From Paenibacillus sp. (GTDB lineage: Bacteria; Bacillota; Bacilli; Paenibacillales; YIM-B00363): a DNA stretch of 64,000 nucleotides. Positions within the stretch are counted from its first letter, which is position 1. Each line of letters starts with the position of its first letter. A program made the position numbers and the translations under genes. Positions 35,757 through 45,245 of this stretch are shown here, piece by piece. The stretch lies in the NCBI RefSeq assembly GCF_031177825.1, contig NZ_JAPSKE010000003.1, positions 62,001-126,000 of the forward strand, given 5' to 3'. The notes beneath the pieces are model-generated. The model made no database searches, was not told the DNA's origin, and saw only the letters and a program-made list of their open reading frames with translations.

Positions 35757-35787
35757 CGGCGGGGCCCGAATCGGGTCCCGCCGTTTG
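35757..35787 (+). terminator. Rho-independent terminator
   Basis: CGGCGGGGCCCGA pairs with TCGGGTCCCGCCG over a one-base loop with one G-T pair, followed by TTTG. It ends the HD-GYP gene. Confidence 0.8.
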
Positions 35788-35859
35788 TATCGGCGCCTGC
35801 GTCCATGCTATGATGGAAGCAGTTTTTCGAACATTTTCCTAAGTTGGGTGGGGTGCTTT

Positions 35860-36093
35860 ATGGCTTGGTACGACATCGTCATCCCGATCGTCACGCTCGT
35901 CGCCGGGCTGGTCGGAGGTTTCTTCATAGGCGTCTATTACTTGCGCAAGCAGATGGAAGCGATGCAGAACAATCCGGACATGCTTCGCGAAATGGCGAAG
36001 AAGATGGGCTACAACGTCAACCAGAAGCAGATGAACCAGATGCAGCAGATGCTGCGGAACCAACCCGGCGCAGGCGGCCGGCGGCGAAAGTAA
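35860..36093 (+). CDS. YneF-family membrane protein (UPF0154)
   Basis: A 77-residue protein. One N-terminal transmembrane helix (about 5-28, IVIPIVTLVAGLVGGFFIGV) is followed by LRKQMEAMQNNPDMLREMAKKMG, with a Q/M-rich tail. This is the layout of YneF (UPF0154), a conserved small protein of Bacilli of unknown function. The ATG at 35860 follows GGTGGGG. It lies 28 bases before folE and is probably co-transcribed. Confidence 0.85.
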   Translation: MAWYDIVIPIVTLVAGLVGGFFIGVYYLRKQMEAMQNNPDMLREMAKKMGYNVNQKQMNQMQQMLRNQPGAGGRRRK

Positions 36094-36121
36094 GCCATAA
36101 GACGAAGGGCGGTGGACGAAT

Positions 36122-36745
36122 ATGGGCGCGAACCCATTCGAACCGACGAATCCCAACGCGGATGTTAAAAATTACATCAACTCGCGCGCGAACGAGAACG
36201 CCGAGCTTATCGAGGGTCATATCCGCGAGATTCTTCGATTGATCGGGGAAGACCCGGACCGGGAAGGGCTCGTCGAGACGCCGAAGCGCGTTCGCAAGAT
36301 GTACGAGGAAATCTTCGCGGGCTACGAGGTCGATCCGCGCGAGGTGCTCGGCGTCACGTTCGACGAACGGCACGAAGAGCTGGTCGTCGTGAAGGACATC
36401 GTCTATTATTCGCAGTGCGAGCATCATATGGCCCCGTTCTTCGGAGAGGTCCATATCGGCTACATTCCTAGCGGGCGCATCGCGGGCCTCAGCAAGTTCG
36501 CGCGGCTCGTCGAGGCGGTGGCGCGCAGGCTGCAGGTGCAGGAGCGCATTACGTCGCAGATCGCGGACATCTTCGAGGAGGTGCTTCAGCCGCATGGCAC
36601 GATGGTCGTCGTCGAAGGCGAGCATCTGTGCATGTGCGCTCGCGGCGTGAAGAAGCCGGGCGCCAAGACGGTAACGTCGGCGGTGCGCGGGCGGTTCCGG
36701 ACCGATGCGGCGTTGCGGGCGGAGTTTCTGTCCTTGATTCGATAA
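36122..36745 (+). CDS. folE: GTP cyclohydrolase I
   Basis: A 207-residue enzyme for the first step of folate synthesis, GTP to dihydroneopterin triphosphate. The Zn ligands are C99 and H102 ([18 protein letters not shown]) and C170 in EHLCMCARG. The [13 protein letters not shown] and [10 protein letters not shown] segments complete the type I family. The N-terminus has about 20 extra residues rich in N and E. A strong terminator follows at 36778. Confidence 0.97.
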   Translation: MGANPFEPTNPNADVKNYINSRANENAELIEGHIREILRLIGEDPDREGLVETPKRVRKMYEEIFAGYEVDPREVLGVTFDERHEELVVVKDIVYYSQCEHHMAPFFGEVHIGYIPSGRIAGLSKFARLVEAVARRLQVQERITSQIADIFEEVLQPHGTMVVVEGEHLCMCARGVKKPGAKTVTSAVRGRFRTDAALRAEFLSLIR

Positions 36746-36777
36746 GCAGGATACATCGTTCCTGTTTGCGGCGAGAG

Positions 36778-36822
36778 AGGCTGTCTCGGGGGAGAAATCC
36801 TTGAAGAGACGGCCTTTTTTTT
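36778..36822 (+). terminator. Rho-independent terminator of folE
   Basis: AGGCTGTCTC pairs with GAGACGGCCT (one wobble) with an 18-base loop and is followed by seven or more T residues. Confidence 0.92.
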
Positions 36823-36912
36823 CGCCGTTGCACTATTTTCATAACGAAGAACCGAATGTGATGATTGCGCCGTCGGGGGCCGGCCGATATTCTATGAAGT
36901 AGCCCGGGCGAT

Positions 36913-36926
36913 TGTAAGCGTTGTCA
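36913..36926. promoter_or_regulatory. Cre site (CcpA binding), perfect consensus match
   Basis: TGTAAGCGTTGTCA matches TGWNANCGNTNWCA at every fixed position. It lies about 63 bases before the first gene of cluster 2. Cluster 2 is probably repressed by CcpA when preferred sugars are available. Confidence 0.65.
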
Positions 36927-36988
36927 TATAGAGTGAACGCACTGCCGTACAGGATGTCGCTGCTCTACGAATAGGGGAGTGTCGGTGC

Positions 36989-37846
36989 ATGACAAGGAAT
37001 GGGGACCGTGTATTTATCGTTTTCAACACTACGTTTTTAATCTTTATGGCCTTAATTACGCTATATCCTATCTGGCGCGAACTAAGCATCTCCTTCAGCT
37101 CGATGGAGGAAGCCATGAAGGGCGGAGCGTTCTTATGGCCGAGAGGCTTCACGATCGAGGCGTATCGATTCGTATTGGAATCGGAGTACATCTGGATCGC
37201 TTATCGGAACAGCGTCTTTATTACCGTGATCGGAACGGCAGCGGCGGTACTGTTTACCGCAACGACGTCCTACCCGCTGGTTAAGTCCGGACTTCCCGCG
37301 AGGAAGGCGTTTTTGTACGGGATACTTTTCACGCTGCTGTTTAACGGCGGGATCATTCCGACGTATTTGCTCGTGAAGGGCGTCGGATTGTTAAATTCGC
37401 TGTGGGCGCTTATACTGCCCAATGCCGTCTCCGCGTTCAACGTCATCATCATGATGAGCTTCTTCCGCACGATTCCGGCAGAATTGGAAGAGTCGGCCAT
37501 GATAGACGGCGCCAACCCGATCCGCACGTTCTTTCAAATCATCCTGCCGTTATCGAAGCCGGTATTGGCCACGATCGCGGTATGGGAAGCGGTCGGCTTA
37601 TGGAACAACTACTTGCAGGCGATTTTTTATTTGAACGACAAGAGCAGCTACATTTTACCCGTTCTGTTGAAGGACATCATCCAAGGCCAGGAGCTCGCGC
37701 AATTAACCGGGGAGATTACGGGCTCGTCGACCGACTCGGTCATCGCCGCGACGATTATCTTGGCGATCATCCCGATTATTTGCGTGTACCCGTTCCTGCA
37801 AAAATACTTCGTAAAGGGTACGCTCATCGGTTCGGTAAAAGGGTAG
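36989..37846 (+). CDS. Carbohydrate ABC transporter permease, LplC/YtcP-like (cluster 2)
   Basis: A 285-residue permease with six predicted helices. The EAA loop (LEESAMIDGANPIRTFFQII) and the C-terminal FLQKYFVKGTLIGSVKG place it in the LplC/YtcP group. It starts at ATG 36989 behind GGGGAG and leads cluster 2. The usual order of this module in Paenibacillus is binding protein, LplB, LplC. Here the LplC-like gene comes first and its partner is at 41794, after the binding protein and regulator. Confidence 0.92.
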   Translation: MTRNGDRVFIVFNTTFLIFMALITLYPIWRELSISFSSMEEAMKGGAFLWPRGFTIEAYRFVLESEYIWIAYRNSVFITVIGTAAAVLFTATTSYPLVKSGLPARKAFLYGILFTLLFNGGIIPTYLLVKGVGLLNSLWALILPNAVSAFNVIIMMSFFRTIPAELEESAMIDGANPIRTFFQIILPLSKPVLATIAVWEAVGLWNNYLQAIFYLNDKSSYILPVLLKDIIQGQELAQLTGEITGSSTDSVIAATIILAIIPIICVYPFLQKYFVKGTLIGSVKG

Positions 37847-37884
37847 TCATTTGATGAAAGCGCATTCATAGGAGGTCTGTAATC

Positions 37885-39441
37885 ATGAGGACATGGATTC
37901 GACTTGCGTTCATCGCCTTGCTCGCCGTCAGCGTCTCGGCATGCGGCGCGACGACGGGAACGACGAACGACACGGCCGGAGGGTCGGGGACGGCTGAAGG
38001 CACTACGGAAAATCGACCTTCGGCGGGCGAAGCCGTCACTTTTAACATTCTTAGAAATTTTAATTCGCCGGAATATCCGGCCGACGGAGGACCGGCGAAG
38101 AAAATCATCCTGGAACAATTGAAGGAGGCCGGCATCGATGGCGTAGACTACAACGTTCAGTTGGCCAGCGGGGACGAGTATACGACGAAGCTGAACTTGC
38201 TCGCCGCATCGGGCGAGCTGCCGGATTTCTTCAGCGTCGACCTTCAGACGATGACGCGTTACGCGGATGAAGGACTGATTCAGCCGTTGGACGACTTGCT
38301 TGAACAGGCTCCGGAATTGATGAAGCTCATTCGTCAGGAGGACCTGGAAAACCTGAAATACAACGGGAAAATATACGGCTTGCCCGTCGGGTACCGGCCC
38401 GAACCGTTCAATGGACCGAACACCAACGGACTTGTGATCCGCAAAGATTGGCTGGATAACCTCAATCTGCAAGAACCGAAGACGTTGGATGAATTGCACG
38501 AGGTGTTGAGGGCGTTTACCTTCGACGATCCGGATCGGAACGGTCAAGACGACACGTACGGGTTATCCGCGACGAAGACGACGAATTTCAGCTTTATCTT
38601 CGGCGCCTTCGGCATTGCGCCCGCGAACGGTAACGCGATCTACTGGACGGAGCGTAACGGCGAGCTGAAGCCCGGATTCACCGTGCCCGAAGCGAAAGAG
38701 GCTTTGGCGATGATTCAGGCATGGTATAAGGAAGGCTTGATCGATCCGGAATTCCCGGTGATGGAAACCAAGCAACTTCAGGAGAAGGTCATTAACTCCA
38801 GGGCAGGCATCTACGAAGGGTCCGCCTTCGACGGAGACCCGAAACAGCCGATCAACGCCTCCTTGACGCAGGCGACCCCCGGCGCGGTGCTGAAGCTTAT
38901 TACGCCGCCTGCGGGACCGAACGGACACAAGGGATTACCGGAGAGTTCCCCTTCTTACGGGGACGTCCGCTCCATCTCGGCGAAAGCGAAGCATCCGGAG
39001 AAGCTAATGGAGCTCATTAACTGGTCCGCCGGGCCGGGGTTCAATCTTGTGACATACGGAGTGGAAGGCACGCACGTCGAATTGGATGACGCGAATAACA
39101 AAGTTACGATGCTGGTTGAATCGTATTCGGATCTGTATAAGGAAGGCTTCTCTAACCCGATCCGATTCGTACAAATCGTCGATCGCCGTTGGATGGCCGA
39201 GGATGCCATCGAGGGCATGTACATTACGAACGATCCCGAAAACCTGATTGAAAATGCTTTCTGGAAGACGGTCCCGGCCCTTCTCGACTATCCGGACCTG
39301 ACCAAGCTGTGGTCCGAATATTTTGCCAAAATCGTTACAGGCGCCTATTCCGTCGATCGTTGGGAAGAGTTCGTCGAACGATTCTACGAACAAGGCGGTC
39401 AGGTCATCGAGCAGCAAGTAAATGAAGCGCGGAACAAGTAA
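37885..39441 (+). CDS. Extracellular solute-binding lipoprotein (cluster 2)
   Basis: A 518-residue family 1 solute-binding protein. It has a signal peptide with lipobox SVSAC and lipidated C20, then a T/G-rich linker. The mature part has the typical FFSVDLQTMTRYADEGLIQP, YGLPVGYRPEPFN and VYGVEGTHVELDD-like segments of LplA-type sugar-binding proteins. GGAGG lies 9 bases upstream. It feeds the permeases at 36989 and 41794. The ligand may be a sulfated sugar, given the sulfatase in the cluster, which is inference. Confidence 0.92.
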   Translation: MRTWIRLAFIALLAVSVSACGATTGTTNDTAGGSGTAEGTTENRPSAGEAVTFNILRNFNSPEYPADGGPAKKIILEQLKEAGIDGVDYNVQLASGDEYTTKLNLLAASGELPDFFSVDLQTMTRYADEGLIQPLDDLLEQAPELMKLIRQEDLENLKYNGKIYGLPVGYRPEPFNGPNTNGLVIRKDWLDNLNLQEPKTLDELHEVLRAFTFDDPDRNGQDDTYGLSATKTTNFSFIFGAFGIAPANGNAIYWTERNGELKPGFTVPEAKEALAMIQAWYKEGLIDPEFPVMETKQLQEKVINSRAGIYEGSAFDGDPKQPINASLTQATPGAVLKLITPPAGPNGHKGLPESSPSYGDVRSISAKAKHPEKLMELINWSAGPGFNLVTYGVEGTHVELDDANNKVTMLVESYSDLYKEGFSNPIRFVQIVDRRWMAEDAIEGMYITNDPENLIENAFWKTVPALLDYPDLTKLWSEYFAKIVTGAYSVDRWEEFVERFYEQGGQVIEQQVNEARNK

Positions 39442-39502
39442 GGGATCGTAATTCCAAAGGATGAACATGGAGTCCAAGGATGTTGTCGGGGAGGGGATCT
39501 CG

Positions 39503-41779
39503 TTGCTCGTAAAACTTATGCGTTTTCTTACCTTGTTGGTGGTCGCGACGACGTTGATCATCAGCGGCAGCTATATCGCTTATTACTCTTACGACATCAA
39601 GCACGACATTCGCCGTTCCGCGGAGGCGACGTTAGAGCGCTTGTTCGACCAAGCGAGCCTGCTGCATCGGAGTCTGGATGCGCTCTCTCTGCAAATTTCC
39701 TTGGATGCCCATGTCAATGAGCTGCTGCGCAACCCGTTCCAAGCGGACATCTTGGAATTCCGGAGCATCAAGGATCAAATGCAAAATCAGATCGCCGCGA
39801 ATCCGATGATTCACTCGATGTATATTTACTTCAAGTTGGATCATCGGGTGTTGACGACGACGGAGGGCTTGTATCGATTAAGCGAGTTTTACGACAAGCC
39901 GTTCATCGACCGAGCGAATGAACTCGGGGACAAGATGGAGTGGAATCAGATTCGTACCTTGAACGATTCCGTAAGCGGGAAGTCTTACGAGCTGTTGACG
40001 ATCACGAAGCCGCTGCCCCTCGCGAATAAAGAATCTCTTGGGATGCTAGTCATTAATGTAAAGAAGAAAGAATTTTTGAACATGCTGTATGATTTCAGCC
40101 GAGTGGACGTCGAACGGCAGGCGATCTTTTTGCTCGATCAACCGACGGAGCGGGTCATATCCGGACCGAACCGACCAGCATTGGCCGCTGCATTGGAGGA
40201 ATTAATCAAGGGCGGGGCGCTGGATACGCAGAGCGGGATGAAGGTGCGCAAGCTGAACGGGAAGACATACTTCGTCAGTTATTACAAAGTTATGGATTAC
40301 CCTTGGACGGCGGTGATGCTGACCCCGTTCGAGACGTTCGCTTCGGAGTTCGCTCGGAAAATCGCGGAGGTCGCTCAAGTAAGTTTGTTAGTCGTCGCCT
40401 TCGGTTTCGTTCTGTCCTTCTTGTTTTCCCGGCGATTCGTACAGCCTTGGAGGAAAATGATCCATTCCTATTTCGACGGGACGTTCGGACCAAGGGGCGA
40501 AGGACGGGACGAGACCGTGCTCGTTCAGCAAGGGATATCCGGCCTCATCGATGAGAACAAAGCGTTCAAAGATGCGTTGGAGCAAAGTACGCCGGTCGTT
40601 CGGTCGAGGCTGATTTACGATATGCTGACCGATGCGGCGGTGGATAAACAAAAGGCAGAGGAGGGGCTTTCGGAGTTCGGCATCGTCTTTCACCGCAGTC
40701 ATTTCTTGACGCTGCTGGTCGGATTCGACATGCGGGCGCTGGAACATGATGAAGGGTACACCAATGTCAAGCCGCTTCTGTTTAGTTATATCGAAAGCAG
40801 CCTCAAGACGCATTGGTTCGTCATCGGAACGATCCTGGAAGGAAACCATTTCGGCTATATCATCAACCTGGATTCGGCTTCGCTTCAAGGTTCGGTCAAG
40901 GTACAATTGAAACAGGTCTGCGATGGGATCATCGAACAAAGCATCAATCGGTTCAACGTATTTCTACAATTCGCCTTCGGGGACTTATGCGACTCCTTGG
41001 ATAAGGTGCATACGTCATACTATCAGGCCAAGCGAGTCATCCACTGCAAGGCGTTGATTAGCGCTACGGACGTCGTCTTCTTTCACGATATCGAATACGA
41101 CCCGTCGGTGGAATACCCGCTGGAGCTGCATAACGAACTGATCCGCCATATGTTGACTTGCCGTTCGGAGAAAGCGGCCCAGACGCTGGAAACCTTCATT
41201 GAGACTTATGTAGACAATATGGACTACTCCAGGGAAGCGATTCAAGAAATCGTCTTAATGATGATGAGCGGCATCGTCCGGAGCCTATATGAGCAAGGTT
41301 ATCCGCTGAACCGAACGGGGTACAGCACTAAGCTTGTATTCGAGTTGAAGCATCACGGGGATTTGAAGAGGTTCCTTCGCGGCTTCGTCGCCGATATGGT
41401 GGAGCAGATCGAGTCTTGGCGGACGGGCCATCAAGACAACGCATACTTGGCGAAAGCGATGGAATACATGGAAGGGCATTACCGTACGATCGAATCCGTC
41501 AGCGATATCGCCGCGCATGTCGGGATCAGCACCAACTATTTGAGCCGGATCTTCCGAGAAGGGTTAGGGAAGTCTCCGCTGGACGCGCTCACGAAGCTGC
41601 GCATCGAGAGAAGCAAACAGCTGCTGACCGAAGACGACTACAAGTATTCGCTGAAGGAAATTTGCAGTCTCATCGGCTATAACGACGTGCAAAGCTTTAT
41701 CCGGTTTTTCAAAAAGCTGGAGAACGTCACGCCAGGCGAGTACCGGAAGATGCTTCTCGCCGCCAACCGAAGAGTTTGA
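39503..41779 (+). CDS. Membrane-anchored AraC-type transcriptional regulator (cluster 2)
   Basis: A 758-residue one-component regulator. TM1 is at about residues 8-28, an extracellular Cache-like sensing region follows, TM2 is at about 290-312, and a long cytoplasmic part leads to an AraC double helix-turn-helix in the last 110 residues (VSDIAAHVGISTNYLSRIFRE and ICSLIGYNDVQSFIRFFKK). I chose TTG 39503, which has GGGGAGGGG 6 bases upstream. ATGs at 39461 and 39467 are also possible. It sits inside the transport operon and probably activates it. Confidence 0.9.
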   Translation: MLVKLMRFLTLLVVATTLIISGSYIAYYSYDIKHDIRRSAEATLERLFDQASLLHRSLDALSLQISLDAHVNELLRNPFQADILEFRSIKDQMQNQIAANPMIHSMYIYFKLDHRVLTTTEGLYRLSEFYDKPFIDRANELGDKMEWNQIRTLNDSVSGKSYELLTITKPLPLANKESLGMLVINVKKKEFLNMLYDFSRVDVERQAIFLLDQPTERVISGPNRPALAAALEELIKGGALDTQSGMKVRKLNGKTYFVSYYKVMDYPWTAVMLTPFETFASEFARKIAEVAQVSLLVVAFGFVLSFLFSRRFVQPWRKMIHSYFDGTFGPRGEGRDETVLVQQGISGLIDENKAFKDALEQSTPVVRSRLIYDMLTDAAVDKQKAEEGLSEFGIVFHRSHFLTLLVGFDMRALEHDEGYTNVKPLLFSYIESSLKTHWFVIGTILEGNHFGYIINLDSASLQGSVKVQLKQVCDGIIEQSINRFNVFLQFAFGDLCDSLDKVHTSYYQAKRVIHCKALISATDVVFFHDIEYDPSVEYPLELHNELIRHMLTCRSEKAAQTLETFIETYVDNMDYSREAIQEIVLMMMSGIVRSLYEQGYPLNRTGYSTKLVFELKHHGDLKRFLRGFVADMVEQIESWRTGHQDNAYLAKAMEYMEGHYRTIESVSDIAAHVGISTNYLSRIFREGLGKSPLDALTKLRIERSKQLLTEDDYKYSLKEICSLIGYNDVQSFIRFFKKLENVTPGEYRKMLLAANRRV

Positions 41780-41793
41780 AGGGAGTGACATCG

Positions 41794-42678
41794 ATGAGAC
41801 GATTGAGAATGTCGCAGTATCAATATTATTACTTGCTGCTGCTTCCCGGAATCGTATATTTCATTGTTTTTAAGTATTTGCCGATGGGCGGCATCATGAT
41901 CGCGTTCAAAGACTACAAGCTTTCGCAGGGCGTGTTCGGGAGCGAGTGGGTCGGTCTGAAATGGTTCGCGATGTTGTTCAACGATGCGGGGTTTTGGACG
42001 GCTTTTCAAAATACGATCCTCATCAGCTTCTACAAGCTGGCGTTCGGATTTCCTTCGCCGATCGTACTCGCCATATTGCTGAACGAAGTCGCGAGGACGT
42101 GGTTTAAACGAACGATTCAAACGATCATCTATTTTCCCCATTTTTTATCTTGGGTTATCTTGGGCGGAATTTTGTTTACGCTGCTTTCCCCTTCCACGGG
42201 CATCTTGTCTTGGTTCGGCGTTCAAGTTTCCCCGCTTGCGGACCCGTCCAGCTTTCGATCGTTGCTCGTCTGGTCGGGCATCTGGAAGGAGGTAGGTTGG
42301 AATACGATAATATATATGGCGGCGATGGCCGGGATCAATCCCCAATTGTACGAAGCGGCCAGAATCGACGGCGCCTCCCGATGGCAGCTGATTCGATACA
42401 TAACGCTCCCTTCGATCGCATCGACCATTGTCGTGTTGTTGATTCTGCGAACGGGATATATTTTACAGGCGGGATTCGATCAAGTGTACATCCTGTACAA
42501 TCCTATCGTTTACAGTGTAGCCGACATATTGGATACCTACGTATACAGAACGGGCCTGACGATGGGGAGATTCCCTTATGCGACCGCCGCAGGGCTGTTC
42601 CAGTCGCTGGTCGGTCTATTACTGCTCGCGTTCGCTAACGGATCGGCTAGAAGGATCAGCGGTCAGGGACTATGGTAA
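41794..42678 (+). CDS. Sugar ABC transporter permease, LplB-like (cluster 2)
   Basis: A 294-residue permease with six predicted helices and EAA loop LYEAARIDGASRWQLIRYITLPS. It is the LplB-type partner of the LplC-like permease at 36989. The ATG at 41794 has GAAGGGAGTG upstream. The regulator's stop lies just before the RBS, so the genes are coupled. An ATPase is missing. Confidence 0.92.
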   Translation: MRRLRMSQYQYYYLLLLPGIVYFIVFKYLPMGGIMIAFKDYKLSQGVFGSEWVGLKWFAMLFNDAGFWTAFQNTILISFYKLAFGFPSPIVLAILLNEVARTWFKRTIQTIIYFPHFLSWVILGGILFTLLSPSTGILSWFGVQVSPLADPSSFRSLLVWSGIWKEVGWNTIIYMAAMAGINPQLYEAARIDGASRWQLIRYITLPSIASTIVVLLILRTGYILQAGFDQVYILYNPIVYSVADILDTYVYRTGLTMGRFPYATAAGLFQSLVGLLLLAFANGSARRISGQGLW

Positions 42679-42705
42679 CGGATTCGAACGGAAGGGGACG
42701 AGGCA

Positions 42706-44073
42706 ATGGAAGCAAGTCGGAAGGTATTTCGGAAACCGAACGTCATCGTATTTTTCACGGATCAGCAGCGGTGGGACACGACCGGCGTGCACGGCAATCC
42801 GCTCGATCTGACGCCGAACTTCGACCGAATGGCGGCGAGCGGCACGCACGTATCCCATTCGTTCACGTGCCAGCCCGTCTGCGGACCGGCGAGATCTTGT
42901 TTGCAAACGGGTTTGTATGCGACAGCCAGCGGCTGTCATACGAACGGTGTGCCGCTGCCGAAAGATGCGAAGACGTTGGCGCACTATTTTCGAGAGGCGG
43001 GTTATTCGACGGGGTATATCGGCAAGTGGCACTTGGCGTCGCAAGAGCCAGTGCCCGAGGAGGAGCGAGGCGGCTACGAATACTGGCTCGGCGCCAACAT
43101 TCTCGAATATTCCTCGGATGCCTACGATACGGTGCTGTACGATAACGACAACCGCGAGGTGAAGCTTCCGGGCTATCGCGTGGACGCGCAGACGGATGCG
43201 GCGATCCGATACATCGATGCGCATCGGGAGGACCCGTTCTTCTTGTTCCTATCGTATCTGGAACCGCATCATCAAAATCACACCGACAACTATCCGGCGC
43301 CGGACGGGTACGAGGAACGGTATACCGGGCGTTGGACGCCGCCGGACTTGGCGGCGCTCGGCGGATCGTCCGCGCAGCATCTGGGCGGGTACTACGGCAT
43401 GGTCAAGCGTCTGGACGAAGCGTTGGGGAGATTGATGGACGCGTTGAAGAGTCTAGGTTTAACGAAGGATACGATCCTCCTTTTCACTTCCGATCACGGC
43501 TGCCACTTCAAAACGCGAAACAGCGAGTATAAGCGGTCGTGCCATGACAGCTCGATCCGGGTCCCTACCGCTTTCATGGGCCATTGCTTCGAGGCCGGCG
43601 GTCGACTTCCCGACCTGATCAGCCTGATCGATCTTCCTCCGACGCTGCTCGATGCGGCGAGCATTCCGGTTCCCGAGCATATGCAGGGCCGCTCCATCTT
43701 GCCGCTGCTGCGCGGAGAGCGGCACGATTGGCAACAAGAAGTGTTTGTGCAAATCAGCGAATCTCAAGTGGGCCGCGCCATACGCACGAAGCGATGGAAA
43801 TACAGTGTAAGGGCGTCGGATAAGGATGGAACGAGGGATTCGTGTTCGGACAAATATAAGGAGGATTGTCTATACGATTTGCTGGCGGATCCTTATGAAT
43901 TGATTAACGTAGCGGGGATGGACGCGTACCGAGAGGTGTGCGACCAGTTGCGGGAGCGCCTCGTCTCGCGGATGCGGCAAGCCGGGGAGGAGGCGCCGGT
44001 CATCGAAGCCGCCGAGAGGAGACCGGCGGGACAACGACGATTGTCCGTAAGCGAGGTAAGAGCGAAGTTATAG
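42706..44073 (+). CDS. Sulfatase, formylglycine type
   Basis: A 455-residue sulfatase. The N-terminal metal site is NVIVFFTDQQRWDTTG. The cysteine converted to formylglycine is C59 in CGPARSCLQTG, which fits the C-x-P-S/A-R motif with A in place of S. DHGCHFKT and the KWHLA segment complete the active site. No signal peptide is seen, so it probably acts in the cytoplasm on imported sulfated sugars. A formylglycine-generating or anSME maturase must be encoded elsewhere. It follows the permease by 27 bases and ends cluster 2. Confidence 0.9.
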   Translation: MEASRKVFRKPNVIVFFTDQQRWDTTGVHGNPLDLTPNFDRMAASGTHVSHSFTCQPVCGPARSCLQTGLYATASGCHTNGVPLPKDAKTLAHYFREAGYSTGYIGKWHLASQEPVPEEERGGYEYWLGANILEYSSDAYDTVLYDNDNREVKLPGYRVDAQTDAAIRYIDAHREDPFFLFLSYLEPHHQNHTDNYPAPDGYEERYTGRWTPPDLAALGGSSAQHLGGYYGMVKRLDEALGRLMDALKSLGLTKDTILLFTSDHGCHFKTRNSEYKRSCHDSSIRVPTAFMGHCFEAGGRLPDLISLIDLPPTLLDAASIPVPEHMQGRSILPLLRGERHDWQQEVFVQISESQVGRAIRTKRWKYSVRASDKDGTRDSCSDKYKEDCLYDLLADPYELINVAGMDAYREVCDQLRERLVSRMRQAGEEAPVIEAAERRPAGQRRLSVSEVRAKL

Positions 44074-44084
44074 GACTTCCCGAA

Positions 44085-44133
44085 AATAGAAGGCGGCCGC
44101 CGGCTCTCCATGCCGGGCGGTCGCCTGTTCTAT
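44085..44133. terminator. Terminator between convergent genes
   Basis: An inverted repeat with arms AGGCGGCCGCC-GGC and GCC-GGGCGGTCGCCT, flanked by AAATAGA and TTCTAT, ends both the sulfatase gene and the minus-strand hydrolase gene at 44138. Confidence 0.8.
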
Positions 44134-44137
44134 GATC

Positions 44138-45166
44138 TCATTCCGTAACTCGATCCAAGAAAGCCGTCGCGCGCGCGGCGTACTCGGCTTTGTCCTTCCG
44201 ATACACGAGCTCGTGCGTCGCGTTCGTGACGAGCCAGAACTCGGAGCTTTCGTTCGCCGCCGTATGGTTCAATGCGACGTCGCGAATGATTTCGTACGGC
44301 GATCGTTCGTCGAGCGTACCATGAATCATAAGCGCCGGGATGTCGTACGCGGTGCTCTTGATTCGCTGATACGGCACATCGCCGAGGCCGGAGCCGTTAA
44401 TGAGCGGGTACAGCCACCGCAGCAGCGTAAGGGACGGCTCGCGCGGTAGGTCCGCGTATTGCTTCAGGTTATGGTATAGCGTATCCGGCTCGAGCACGAA
44501 CGTGCTGTCGAGGATCATGGCGTCGATATCGTCCGTGCGGAGCGCCGCTTGGAGCGCCGTGCCGGCTCCCATGGAGAAGCCCCAGACGACGACCTCCTCG
44601 GCGCCGCGTTCGCGCGCGTATCGAACGGCGCCGAGCAGATCGCTCGATTCCTTCGCGCCGCCGGTCACGACGCGGTCGCTATTATAGACGTAGCCGTAAT
44701 CGAACATGATGGCGTTGAAGCCTTGATCGTGCGCGAGGCGAGCAAGCTCATAGATCGGCACCCAAATTTCCTCGCGATTGCCGCCGTAGCCGTGGGAGAA
44801 GACGACGGTCTTTCCAGAAGGGGTCGGCGCAGGGATGTACCAGCCGTCCAGAAGGTGCGCGCCGTTGTCCGAGAGGAAGGCGATGTCCTCATAGGCCATG
44901 CCGGCCGCTTGGAACGGGTCGGATTGCAGCGGAGCGACGGTCGGCCGCGCTAGCGCCCACGCGATGTAAGCGTACAACGCGACGACGCCGACGGCGGCAA
45001 GGAGGACGACGGCGATGGCGAGTCCGGCGACCGAGGCCCATAGACTCTTGCGGCGTCGGCCGGGATGACCGAGCGGTAAAGAGCCGTATGTACCGGGAAG
45101 CGCGTTGGAAACGCTTTCGTAGGTGTTGGCGGGAAGAGGCATTGTCGTTGTTGCGATAGGTTCCAT
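44138..45166 (-). CDS. Alpha/beta hydrolase, membrane-anchored, YqkD/BAAT-like
   Basis: A 342-residue protein. A basic N-terminus with one transmembrane helix (about 47-70) precedes an alpha/beta hydrolase domain facing the outside. The nucleophile Ser is in WGFSMGAG and FSHGYGGNREE forms the oxyanion loop. An acid lies in HGTLDERSP and a histidine in ATHELVYR. The substrate is unknown. I chose ATG 45166, because a clear promoter (TTGACC/TACTAT) overlaps the upstream ATG at 45202. PhoP-like repeats precede the promoter. Confidence 0.85.
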   Translation of the reverse strand: MEPIATTTMPLPANTYESVSNALPGTYGSLPLGHPGRRRKSLWASVAGLAIAVVLLAAVGVVALYAYIAWALARPTVAPLQSDPFQAAGMAYEDIAFLSDNGAHLLDGWYIPAPTPSGKTVVFSHGYGGNREEIWVPIYELARLAHDQGFNAIMFDYGYVYNSDRVVTGGAKESSDLLGAVRYARERGAEEVVVWGFSMGAGTALQAALRTDDIDAMILDSTFVLEPDTLYHNLKQYADLPREPSLTLLRWLYPLINGSGLGDVPYQRIKSTAYDIPALMIHGTLDERSPYEIIRDVALNHTAANESSEFWLVTNATHELVYRKDKAEYAARATAFLDRVTE

Positions 45167-45200
45167 CGGGCCGACCCCCTTGATTAATGCTATTAACTTC

Positions 45201-45230
45201 ATAGTAAAGGAGGGCCCGACCGCCGGTCAA
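45201..45230 (-). promoter_or_regulatory. Promoter of the alpha/beta hydrolase gene
   Basis: On the minus strand TTGACC (45230-45225), 18 bases and TACTAT (45206-45201) would start transcription near 45194, before the chosen start codon at 45166. Confidence 0.55.
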
Positions 45231-45245
45231 CGGATTTGCCGGAAT

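Noticed and set aside
45105..45125. TGGAAACGCTTTCG as a cre site
   Set aside because: It has two mismatches to the consensus and lies inside a coding region.
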